Source: Beroe ovata (taxonomy: Eukaryota; Ctenophora; Nuda; Beroida; Beroidae). Taken from it: 64,000 bases of DNA. This document shows, in pieces, positions 34,801 through 44,863 of the stretch; positions within the stretch are counted from its first letter, which is position 1, and each line of letters starts with the position of its first letter. The stretch is taken from the NCBI GenBank assembly GCA_946803715.1, contig CAMPET010000043.1, forward strand, positions 1,423 through 65,422. The letters run 5' to 3'. The notes beneath the pieces were generated by a model. The model made no database searches, was not told the DNA's origin, and saw only the letters and a list, made by a program, of their open reading frames with translations. A program made the translations under genes and the position numbers.

Positions 34801-37800
34801 GTAATTATATCATATTTCCTACAATTCTGTCAGTGCCTACAGCCGTGTGGAATAATCTAGAATTGGTAGACCTGTCAACGCGCCATTGAACAGTATTCTC
34901 TTCTTACCCAAATGTCCTATCACATTGTACTAGGTATAGGACTGATATTTCTATATTGTCGTTACTACTTTACTTGCTGATTGCGTATTTCATGAACATC
35001 TATAGAGCTTGGGCTGGACATGATATTTATCGTTTTAAAATGCAAGCGACTTGCGTAATCATTTGTCGATTATAAGTGTCTTGATACATTATTCATGCTG
35101 AAATATCGCCTGAATTCCTTGTACAAGGATATCCCAATGAATACATTCTTGCTGCGAGACCGATGATATCCCGTCTTCGCCTTCCTCAGAATTCAGTTGC
35201 ATTGAGCAGTACCTATTTGCACACACGCTCCGAACAGAAATGTGCAGTTTACTTAGAGAATCATTAAATATTCGAAGGTTCCATGAAGAAGTATGGGCCA
35301 TAAGTTGGCCCGTTTTCCAAGGCACAAACACGCCGACATAAGCACTGATGACGAGTTGTCGTGCTGCACACCGGTCAAGAGTGACCACTGATATGCTCAA
35401 AGAGGTCAGATAAGAGACTCATTGTTCATTCAGCCATTCCTAAATCCATGTGACCAGCTTTTATTGCATTACACTACCTAATCGTTACCTTGATAATCGT
35501 TGAGATATCCTAGTGTTTAGTAGACGAAGAGAGCTTTTGTTTACTTTCCTCTACTTTGTTTCAGCTGTGCAAGATTATTACCTATGCAATGGGTAGTACC
35601 TACCTTTGCTACGAGCATAGAGGCCAGAGCAAACAATAATCTAGCGTACTACAAGCATTTAAATTAGAGATAGAGCAATGAAAAGATGGATAAAATTTTG
35701 CATTTTGATGGTTATAAGTTAATAATACAATTAATTCATACTATACTCACGTCACGGTAATTTTACTGGTTTATTAGTGTACTCCAATTAATACTCAAAT
35801 AACATAATGAGTGTGTGTTTGTTTTACCACTTCATTTGCACTCCTCAGTCCTCATCTACCAGATTTCAATACATTGCTCAACCATCTGACTGCCCAACGT
35901 CTTTCAACAAATTTTCTTGGTATTCTTGCAACCTTGGTTTTAAATGAGGATATGTTTGGGCAAACTGTAACTAACGATAAAATTTTGAGCAGGAAGGTAC
36001 TACACCATGAAAAAAAGATAAGTTTCAATCAATAAGTGAAAGTTTATAGTAGCAAAAGAGCCGAATATGAGATGCGAAATAATTGTAAAGTTTCGTTGCC
36101 CCTCTGCTCACCCCCTCGGCATTTCGAACGAGTCTTCAAACGTTTCTCTATTTCAATCAGAAACGTGCAAAAAAGTAAAGGAAACGAGTCTTCAAACGTG
36201 TCTCTATTTTATTCAAAAACGTGCGAAGAAGTATCGAAAGGTAAACTTATCGCTCCTTTTACTAGAAGGTATCTTTAGTACGTTCATGAAAAGAATATTG
36301 TGAATAAAAACATTAAAGTATAAACTATAAGAGCACTCATGGCTTATAACACGTTAAACAGAGCTAATCTAGCTGAATTGGGGATAAGGGAATCGAGGGT
36401 CAGTAAAGTTGGTGTAGTTCATAAGGGTAAAGTCCGGCTTGAATATCTGATAGAGTTTGTCAATGAGGGTCGGATCTAGTTGTGGGAGCCACTCCTTGGC
36501 ATTGATCGTTGAGGTTTGCGTTAGTGCACTTGTTCCATCATAGGACTGAGGGAGAGAGGTTTCGACTTTTAATGCCCGGAAAATTACCTCACTGTACTCC
36601 TGTGCATACTCCAGGGGGACAATGTAATCGTAGGAAGTGTTGTGCAGGCACATGACACTAGTTTGGGGCATAAAGTGTGGCTCCACATCGCCTTCATGTG
36701 CAGCTACCCATGCTGCAAATTCATTGAACGTTGGTATCGACTTACGGTTTGGCTTTATCCCACGTATTTCACTCAATATTCCTGCGCACTCCTTTGCAAA
36801 TTTGACTTTCCAACAGTAAACTATCTTCTGGTTATAACCCGAAACCATTCGGGTCCATGGGTTTCGGATTGTTGTGAACCGAAAGGCATTTTCCTGCACC
36901 GACTTTGAAGTGTGTAGTTTGTTTATAAGATACTTGTTGGCTAAGTCGTGATAAGATTTATGTTCTTTCCTGGTGGAACTTATGTCTTGGATATCATTAT
37001 TTGCGAGGAGAAGGGCCTCCTTCCAATTGGAGTTACCGGCTTTCGGTACTGCTCTAAACAGTGTGTTTATGTTCGCGAAATAGTGTTGGCGATCCCTGCA
37101 AGAAACTTCGATATGTTTCCCAACTCTCCTAAACTCTTCAACCCGTGATTTCACCGTTGCCTGCAAACGATTGATCGCCTTTTCCGTCATAGGCCTGACT
37201 CGAGTTGTTGTTATATTGTTGCTGCGTGGAGTGGTTACATTCTCCATTATAGGAGAGGGATTGAGGTTGCTGCTACTCATCTGATTGTAATCACGCATAA
37301 CCAAGAGAAGGATGGTAACCATGACAATTAACGCGACACTCCCAACTAGCGATCTGCAGGATAGTATTGCACTCAATGAGGACATCTTATTATCCTGGGC
37401 AGAAAACTTGTTTCAAACTTCGTGAAATGGAAAAGAGAGAGGAGCTAGCTAAACTTGAAAATTCGGAGTGGAAAGAGACGATCTACGAAGAATAAAATTT
37501 CGAGCTGTAACCACACTGTGCGCCTGGTGTGTACATGTTCTTGAACATGCTTGTGGGAATCTCATTGATAAGCAGCAGTTTGCGAATTTGTTATTAAATT
37601 ATTAAAGACGGGTGTCTTCTCATGTATGGAGCATTTCTTGTCATATTTTGATGCTCCATTTTCAAGTCATATGTTTCGACCAACTGTTGAGATATTTACC
37701 AGGTCAAGTTTCGACCTCCCAATCCCATTAGTAGAATAGCTAAACAATAATTGAATATAGCGCCACGTTTTCATATGAGGATTGAAGTTACCAAAATAAA

Positions 37801-38799
37801 ATGACGTTTTGTCCACCTATCATCTAGGAAATCATGATAGCATGTAGGTAGGTACATTTACATCAAACAGTGGCGATGTCCTCATTGATTTTAATCGCTT
37901 ACTTCACTGTTGTCACCATCTCTATTACTGTCTTGATCACTGAAAGAAGGCCGCTCACCGCTGTTGTAATACGGTAATCATGTCTACTCTAATCGGTGAT
38001 TATAACAAATTGTTGGTCTCCTTCAATTAGTTGTAATCATCGCTTTCCTGATTTGTAGCGAGTTATCTGAGTAGGTAGTTACAATTTTGAATGGAAGTCA
38101 TACACTCAGTAATAGTTCTACTTATGCTATTCCAAAACCAGCACATCGATAATTGATAAGTTGACATAATTTAAATCAAGACTTAACCCGATTGATTGGT
38201 ACAGTCCTTGTTGCAGTCGACCCTCTAAAACCTTGTGATGCATTTTAGCGCCTCACTCGCAGATCTATTCCACCCACACAACTTCAGATATCAACGAGCT
38301 GGTTGATAAGATTGGTGGAAGTGACGGTGGTAAAACACGGATAAGACAGTCTATTCTGCTGCTTCGCGCGTTTGACGGTATCCCTCCAGAGTTCTTGTGT
38401 CCAGTGTCCATGGAGATAATGAGAGGTTAATTATTATAGTGGTTAAGCTAATTGGTCATAAATTTACTTAATTCACATCTTATGTAACCCAAGAACTGAA
38501 AAACTTGGAATTTTTGCTCAATTTGCGACATTTTCATCATAGTCCAGCTTCATTGATCATCCCAAACAAATTATCTCAAATAAAGAACTCGATAAATTGA
38601 TGGTCGTTACAACATCGCAATCCCTACAGATCCCGTTGTAACGAATGATGGGCACACGTACGAACGTGCAAACATAACCGAGTGGCTCTCAACGGGGCAC
38701 AACACGTCACCGTTCACTAACACGACGTTATCAACCAGGTCGTTGATATCTAATCATAACCTACGTAACCTAATTGAGACTGTTTTCTTTTTGAAATAA
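31877..38799 (+). CDS. WDSUB1: WD40-SAM-U-box protein, WDSUB1 homologue
   Basis: 453-residue predicted E3 ubiquitin ligase. Ten phase-consistent exons: 31877-31964, 32203-32355, 32552-32725, 32859-33047, 33181-33321, 33401-33502, 33668-33798, 33965-34040, 38288-38425, 38630-38799. The first seven exons encode about seven WD40 blades (ASSDHSIILHDH, SGSSDQSICI, GSVDKTVSIWDMETGD, SSDKTVKVWAICSGK). A short SAM domain follows (SDWSNQQVLHWLQRLLPD, then DINELVDKIGG and KTRIRQSILLL). The U-box at the end is GIPPEFLCPVSMEIMRDPVV, then NDGHTYERANITEWL. Domain order is exactly that of WDSUB1. The 4.2 kb intron 34041-38287 splits the SAM domain and contains an antisense sulfotransferase gene. The SAM domain is shorter than in the human protein. 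Confidence 0.92.
36369..37385 (-). CDS. Carbohydrate sulfotransferase (CHST8-14 type), nested antisense in WDSUB1
   Basis: 338-residue single-exon Golgi type II membrane protein. An N-terminal signal anchor (SLVGSVALIVMVTILLLVM, residues 12-30) is followed by a stem with N-glycosylation sites. The catalytic domain shows the 5'-phosphosulfate loop RAVPKAGNSNWK (about 111-122) and the 3'-phosphate motif TTIRNPWTRMVSGYNQK (about 171-187), then HFMPQTSVMCLHNTSYDYIV. These are the PAPS-binding landmarks of Sulfotransfer_2 family enzymes, which sulfate GalNAc or related sugars on glycans. Acceptor specificity cannot be read from sequence. The gene lies entirely in the WDSUB1 SAM-splitting intron, on the opposite strand. 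Confidence 0.9.
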   Translation of the reverse strand: MSSLSAILSCRSLVGSVALIVMVTILLLVMRDYNQMSSSNLNPSPIMENVTTPRSNNITTTRVRPMTEKAINRLQATVKSRVEEFRRVGKHIEVSCRDRQHYFANINTLFRAVPKAGNSNWKEALLLANNDIQDISSTRKEHKSYHDLANKYLINKLHTSKSVQENAFRFTTIRNPWTRMVSGYNQKIVYCWKVKFAKECAGILSEIRGIKPNRKSIPTFNEFAAWVAAHEGDVEPHFMPQTSVMCLHNTSYDYIVPLEYAQEYSEVIFRALKVETSLPQSYDGTSALTQTSTINAKEWLPQLDPTLIDKLYQIFKPDFTLMNYTNFTDPRFPYPQFS

Positions 38800-39763
38800 A
38801 TAGAGTATCATGTATATAGTGAGTTTCTTTCAGATCTTTGTTTTTGTCGATAGTGCTAAGATTTTTATGATTAATTGTAGGCTATTCTTCGGCAACTTGT
38901 GCCAGTGTCGATACAACAATAAGGCAGCATTGAGGCAATAACAAGGCAACAAGAATGCAACAAACGACTTAAATGTAGACAACAATACTGCAACAATAAG
39001 ACAAGAATGAGGCAACAATAACGCAACGATTTACTTGGCTTATTGTTGCGTTATTGTTGCGTTATTGCTGCATCGACACCGGTACAAGTTCTTCTTTAAT
39101 TCTTTGGCACCTAGAGAGGTATATGTGTAAAGTTTATACATGTAGATGATAGTGAGTGTGGTCCAATCTTGCTATTTGAATATTTAATCGCTTTCATCTC
39201 TAAACAAACGATGGACAACTGTATTATCGTCCTTCGTAATTGCTCCATTTGAGATGTACAGATTTCTCCCTTTTCAGTTCAATTTGTTTGGATTAAGGAT
39301 TTTCCCTTCGACAGTAAATTCTTCTTAAGATTCGATGATAATATAGATATTTAGGCAACATTTAAATGATTGTGTGATTAAGTATGATAATTTTTTCGAT
39401 CCGATTTTTTATCCTGTGGATTCTGTAGTCAGTTGTTATCGAATGCATAAATTATTCGATTTTCAACATTTTATGACCTTGTAAGTTCCTCTATTTGATA
39501 TAGAGCTCTGTCTGAATATCTGATTTTGAAACAACTTTTCTGATTCCAACACGTAGCAGCATAATATTTGCATTTAAGGCACTTTATTGCTAGTTTTCGT
39601 GAGTTTCAGATGATGGGCTGTGCGCGGTACGCACGTTTATGCCAGAGTTTATAGAAATAAGGTGATTGTATTTAGATATTTTTTAAGTTCTAAAAACACC
39701 GGATAACAATAGTCAATACTTTACGGTTTACAATACTAACTCCTGTTATTTTCTAGCTTGTTT
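38800..39763. other. Intergenic spacer WDSUB1-TMEM65
   Basis: 964 bases. The first part holds the hairpin element at 38887-39095. The rest is AT-rich and must include the TMEM65 promoter. No gene seen. Confidence 0.5.
38887..39095. repeat. ~210 bp hairpin element with CAACAATA words
   Basis: The left end AACTTGTGCCAGTGTCGAT pairs with the right end ATCGACACCGGTACAAGTT. Inside, GCAACAATAA words on the left and TTATTGTTGCGTTATTGTTG on the right also pair. It is a MITE-like inverted repeat starting about 90 bases past the WDSUB1 stop. Confidence 0.82.
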
Positions 39764-41081
39764 ATGTTCAATCGACATGTTAGATGTACCTACCGGCTGA
39801 TAAGTCATGGAAAATGGTGAGTTGAATGACCACAACCATCACTCTTCTTCGAGTGACATAATAATCAGCTTTCTTTACCTTTGAGTCTATTTCAGTGTAT
39901 CACGAAACATATCTGTTCTGAGACCTAGCATTGACGACGAGACTTCAGCCCGCAACTTTGTCAACGGGTTGAGTTGCAGTGAGCGGGAGTTGATACAACA
40001 TGCGATAGTTGAAGAAAGTGGGCTGGGGAATGGGACTGGGGAACTGAACAGAAAACTTCTAGCTTGGGAGGCGCTGTATGCAGGGTAAGTTATGGATATA
40101 TGATGGATTGGGGACAATCAATGGACGGTAATTGCTCTTGAACTCATTCCTTTTTTCAGAGTTCCCTTCCTAGGATTCGGCTTCCTTGACAACACTATTA
40201 TGCTCTCCGCTGGAGAGTATATCGACATCTCCCTTGGATCAACGCTAGGTTCAAATAATACTGATATGTTGTATAGAATCTCTTCTAGTACATGAATAAT
40301 TCTCGAAGTTCCAATAGAGAATGGTACTCTTGGGGAGGGGTCCCAAATGTTTTTGATCACGTGACAGTGTTACTGCATTTTCATTGGTCGTGTCCATATC
40401 TTCATTTGTCAATTGCTGTCATGGGACTGTTCCCCAATAATACCATTACGTTATGATAAAAACCCAGGTATGTCAACCCTTGCCGCGGCTGCCATGGGAA
40501 ACTTGATCTCTGATGTAGCTGGCATAGGAACTGCAGGTAATTCGCCATTTCTCTCCTGAATTCTAATTTGTACTCCATCGTGTTATCCATGATGCATTTT
40601 AACTTAAGGATTTAATTCTATGAACCTCGTTTTTAGGGACCGTGGAACGCCGTGTCAAGAAGATTCTCGGTCGGACATCAGTTCTAACTGCACGACAGAG
40701 GGAGTCAGCTCAAGCTCACAGGTCTCTGCCCTGACTATAATATCACAACCGAAACACCATCATTCTATTTACTTCTGCAATTTATAGGCAGCAAAACATA
40801 CTATGTGAGGGCTCATAGTGCCTTTCAATATTGCTGCCAGGTTATATAGCACTGACATCAAATAGATGTTATAAATTCAGAGCGATGTACCATAATTCAA
40901 CTCAATTATTACGAATGATAACAGGTGGACGTTTGCCGGAAGGTGTTTCGGTATCGGGATAGGTTGTGTTCTCGGAATGTGGCCTCTTCTTCTGGTGACT
41001 GAGGAGGACGAGGAGAAGGACGGGGAGAAGGACGGGGAGAAGGACGGGAAGGGTGAGGGTAGTGATTGTGGAACTTCATGA
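39764..41081 (+). CDS. TMEM65: TMEM65 homologue, mitochondrial inner-membrane protein
   Basis: 213-residue protein from six exons: 39764-39816, 39896-40084, 40160-40248, 40468-40536, 40637-40721, 40925-41081. The first exon was chosen by phase and gives a basic presequence (MFNRHVRCTYRLISHGK). The conserved body has GVPFLGFGFLDNTIMLSAGE, STLAAAAMGNLISDVAGIG and FGIGIGCVLGMWPLLLV, three hydrophobic segments matching human TMEM65, which is linked to mitochondrial ion handling. The C-terminus is an acidic and lysine-rich tail with a tandem EKDG repeat (three copies, from a 12-base DNA repeat) where the human tail is short and acidic. Exon 1 is the least certain. Confidence 0.9.
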
Positions 41082-41521
41082 CATCTTCAGTCTAGGATTA
41101 TCATTTATAATAGCTGTGAGTGCGTGACGACCAAATTGATTCTTGATGTGTATTTATTGGAGCGTAATCTTTTAATCTGTTTTCTGTTTTGGAGCAATAT
41201 TATAATTCTATCCGATGATTTCGTTTGCACCGAACCTTAGTGTTATGAACCTGCAAAGAGTATTGTGGCTCAGGTGCATCTGTTAAGTGCTAAAACGAGC
41301 TTAACTTTATATCTTTAATGAAATTTTTAATAGAATTCTAGAACGTACAGGTGCGATTGATATGTTTTATTTGCTGTAAATTAATTTCTTGCTGTTCGGG
41401 ATATATATTTTACGAAATATGCTGGCCTTGAATCACATGATGATGATAAATGATGAAATGGATTTTAACATTTTGGACTATTTCTCAACCAGTAAAACTA
41501 ACACAGTTTAAGCACGCAAAT
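41082..41521. other. Intergenic spacer TMEM65-LACTB
   Basis: 440 bases. In-frame ATG at 41450 precedes the chosen LACTB start by 24 codons, so coding could begin there. Nothing else recognised. Confidence 0.45.
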
Positions 41522-43551
41522 ATGACCTGGTCTCGACCTCGGCTCTGTTTTGGATCTCTGGTAGCTGGAAGTTTCATCCCCGTTCCACAACCTCGTCCGC
41601 GAGAAGAACCGACCCAATTCGCAGTGTTTGAGGACGCTATCATCACCACAGAGAACATGATTTCCAGAGCCATGGTGTCACACAACATCCCTGGAGCGTG
41701 CTGTGTGGTGAAAGTAAACGGGAGGACAGTGATGAGAACGGGATTCGGATATTCTGATGTGGAGAATCTTGTGCCATTTTCTAGCAGGACTTCCATGCGA
41801 ATAGCCAGCATTAGTAAGGTGATTACCGCTATGATAACGCTACGTTTGGTGGAAGAGGGTGTGGTCAAGTTGGATGAACCTCTGGGTGGTTTCCTAGCAA
41901 CGCACGGCCTGTCATTGTCACGTGATGGGCGTGTCGAGGAGGGCGTGACAGTCAGACAACTCCTCAATCACACTGCCGGTGTAAGGCATTATCGCACCAA
42001 CAAAGATGGTGAGACATACTGCTTTTCATCTTCAATCACTCAGTAGTTGGGTAGTTTGAAATTGAACCAGAAACCCGTATTTTCGTTGCTAAAACTTGTC
42101 ATTACCCTCAGGAGAAACGGGTGACTCAGCGAGTGACGAATTTTACTCCTTCGTCAATTATCCTACCGTATCAGATTCCCTTGAAATGTTCATCAGAGAT
42201 GACCTAGCGAGTGAGCCCGGGACGAACTTCAACTACACCACCTTCGGCTACAGCTTACTCAGTTTCATCTTGGAGAAAGCTTCCGAGAAAGATTTTGAGA
42301 AGTTGGTGTCCGAGTTTAAGTCCGACCTAGGTCTTCGGAGTCTCTTATTCGATAGAGGGAGTGCAATAATTCCCCATCGATGTAGATACTACTCTAGAGC
42401 AGAGAATGGAGCTTTACAGGTCCATACAGAGAGTAAGAGGACGATTTTCATTCTTTATTGCTACTCAAATTTTCCATGATTTTGCTTGATGAAATGTTGC
42501 ATTGTATTTGTAATATATAATTCCCTATATATACGTGTTATTGACTACACGTGCAGGTGCACCCCACTCTTCTAGTTCTACTCATGACCACCCCACCCTC
42601 AGAATACCCCTGCTGTAGACCTATCCTGTAAGTGGGCAGGGGGTGGACTCGTCAGTAACGCTGAGGATATTGCTAAACTCGGAGACGTCCTCCTATTCCT
42701 CCTGCAAGACCGAGGAGGGCAGGAGGAGAAGACAGTTCATGGTGAAGTGGGTACGAAGCGGAGTACGGGATATCTTAGCGTGGAATCAATCAGGAATATG
42801 ACAGAATACAACCCAGGTTTTCACAGTGATTTAATTTCATGACAGTGACTGGTGCTTGTTTTAGCAGCTTCGATTCATTTCAATCATTTTCCAGGATATT
42901 ATTAGAATAGTGCAGTGCTTCTTTGATGTACATGAGTGCCAACCGGCTACCAATTCATCAAATTTCTATTACCATTCACGCTTAAAACAGTTTGTGAAGG
43001 TCCCATTCCCGCAGTCACGGTTCAGCGTAGTGGCGATGGGACTGAGGGATACTATGGTTTGGGGCTGATAACACAGCCGACAGTGTTTAAGCATGGAGGA
43101 GTCAGACAGGTACTTACTTATCAATCAATTATCATAATGATAATTAGAGAAATTTGAGTGACTGTGATCTCATCACTGATAAGACCAAGAATGTTTCACA
43201 ATCACAATTTTCTATCTGTAAAGTGGTCTGATGTTACCCCCTTACTTCCCTGCCCAGTTTCACCGTGTGACACATACTGGGGGTGCCGTAGGTGCTTGTA
43301 GTGTTCTCATGGTCGTACCCCTCCCTCACATGGGATCACATGGACAGTGCTGTATAAAATCATCTGATGATAATCACATGATAAGTCGCGTCACCGACAG
43401 CGAACCTACACTACGGGACAGTCGTGATGTTGCATCCACTAGTGTGTCAGGGATAACTGTGGTGCTGTTTTGTAATCACGAGAAGGGAGGACCGGTTATC
43501 AGACTAGCGGATCAGATTGCAGCGGAGTTTATGGATAGTATGTGTATCTGA
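41522..43551 (+). CDS. LACTB: Serine beta-lactamase-like protein LACTB
   Basis: 470-residue member of the class C beta-lactamase / PBP family. Vertebrate LACTB is a mitochondrial intermembrane-space serine protease that forms filaments. Five exons: 41522-42008, 42112-42419, 42603-42816, 43000-43109, 43258-43551. Catalytic SxxK is SISK in RIASISKVITAM. The tyrosine motif is in FNYTTFGYSLLSFILEKAS, and the third motif is THTGGAVGA. HTAGVRHY and the FCNHEKG strand near the end also fit. In-frame ATGs lie at 41450 and 41522; the longer form (MMKWILTFWTISQ) would add 24 residues, and either could support mitochondrial import. The fourth exon starts after a GAAG acceptor with a weak pyrimidine tract. 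Confidence 0.92.
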
Positions 43552-44863
43552 TCGCATATACACACTTTGAAAAGAATTAATGTTATGGCATTATGGCACT
43601 ATGGCAGCTCTATAGAACAGTATCGCGTCAAATACTTTAACTTTCTAGTATTTAGTGCGTGCCAGTACCACGAGATGTATCTATATCAACTGATAATCGG
43701 AAAGTTAACATCTGCGATGAAATTGTAGGATTTCACCCAGCACTTGTCAATCGATGATAGACCCTGTCGAGAATTTCGCTTCGCGGCTTGCATCAGCGGT
43801 CTGGCATCACCCGACGTCCCGACAACCCAGCACCCTACCCTTGCTGGCGGAATGAAAATTGCGCGCACCGACCGCGGTAAGGTAAAATCCTACAACGATG
43901 AAAGCGCGCGCGAAAAACAATGCAATGCAATGAACAGATCTCAAAAGTCGTAAGAAAGAGACGCGGCGGACGCGCAGCTATATAGCTGCGCGCGGAATAC
44001 TCTTGTCAGATTTTGTCTGGCGATGCTAGACCGCTGATGCAAGCCGCGAAGCGGCTTGCGTCAGCGCGCGCGCGAAAAACAGGCAGGTCAAATATAAAAT
44101 GTTTTTTGAAATATCTGTTTTGAAATAACAGATTGATGTCTCAAAAGAAGTTTTCTTTTCTGTAATATATCTTTTCATGAAGTATGTTTTGAAATAACAA
44201 TATTTTATCTATTTCCGACAAATATCTGTCCCCAAACATGAAACATGCCTACCATGACAGTAAGATTTGAGTTTTCCATTTGCCACAATGAGAAGTTGAT
44301 TTCTTCAATAATTAGATCTGTAATGTACTTCACTACTTCATGAAAAGACTTATTTCAAAAGAAAAAGATTCTCTAGAGACATCAATTTGTATGACTTTTA
44401 TCCAACTCTGTACTTGAACACCAACAATATCTCTTTAGGTAAACATTGTGGTGAGCAGCAAGATCTAAATGGATCACACCATGATGAGTAGTGTGCAGGC
44501 ATCATCAGTCCAATGCCTACCTCAGCTCTTGCTGCTTTTGGGATGTTTGAATTGTGAGAGCTTTTAATGAGGTAGCCCCCAAGCAGTAATGTCAGTTAAA
44601 TGATTAACAACACCATTTTAGAGATATGCTGTTCAAAAGATGTCTTTCATCTGGTATAAAGCAAGTATCTGGTATCATCAAGTCCTCTGAACAACTTATA
44701 TATCCTAGCACTCCAATCCACCAATCGTTGATAAATGAACTAGAAAAAAGACCACATGATGTCACATTGGTAATTATGCATGAATATTCGAAATAATGTC
44801 CGGATTTCCTATCACACACTCTTGCAATAGCCTATTGATTAAATAATTTGTTCTCATTTGCAG
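43552..44863. other. Spacer LACTB to acyl-CoA synthetase
   Basis: 1.3 kb. The left part is the palindromic element at 43690-44075. The right part is AT-rich and should contain the missing 5' exon(s) of the synthetase, but no open stretch joins by phase and resembles the family N-terminus. Confidence 0.45.
43690..44075. repeat. GC-rich palindromic element, second copy of family
   Basis: GCTTCGCGGCTTGCATCAGC near 43789 is inverted near 44040 (GCTGATGCAAGCCGCGAAGC). GTAGGATTTCACCC near 43725 is inverted near 43885. CGCGCGCGAAAAACA occurs as two direct copies (43907, 44067). It shares AAAAGTCGTA, GAGACGCG and GCGGAATACT words with the element at 27650-28140. Confidence 0.78.

Noticed and set aside
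35811-36035. Possible WDSUB1 exon (segment with LNEDMFGQT)
   Set aside because: It looks faintly like a SAM fragment, but the exons at 33965-34040 and 38288-38425 already join in phase through the SAM domain.
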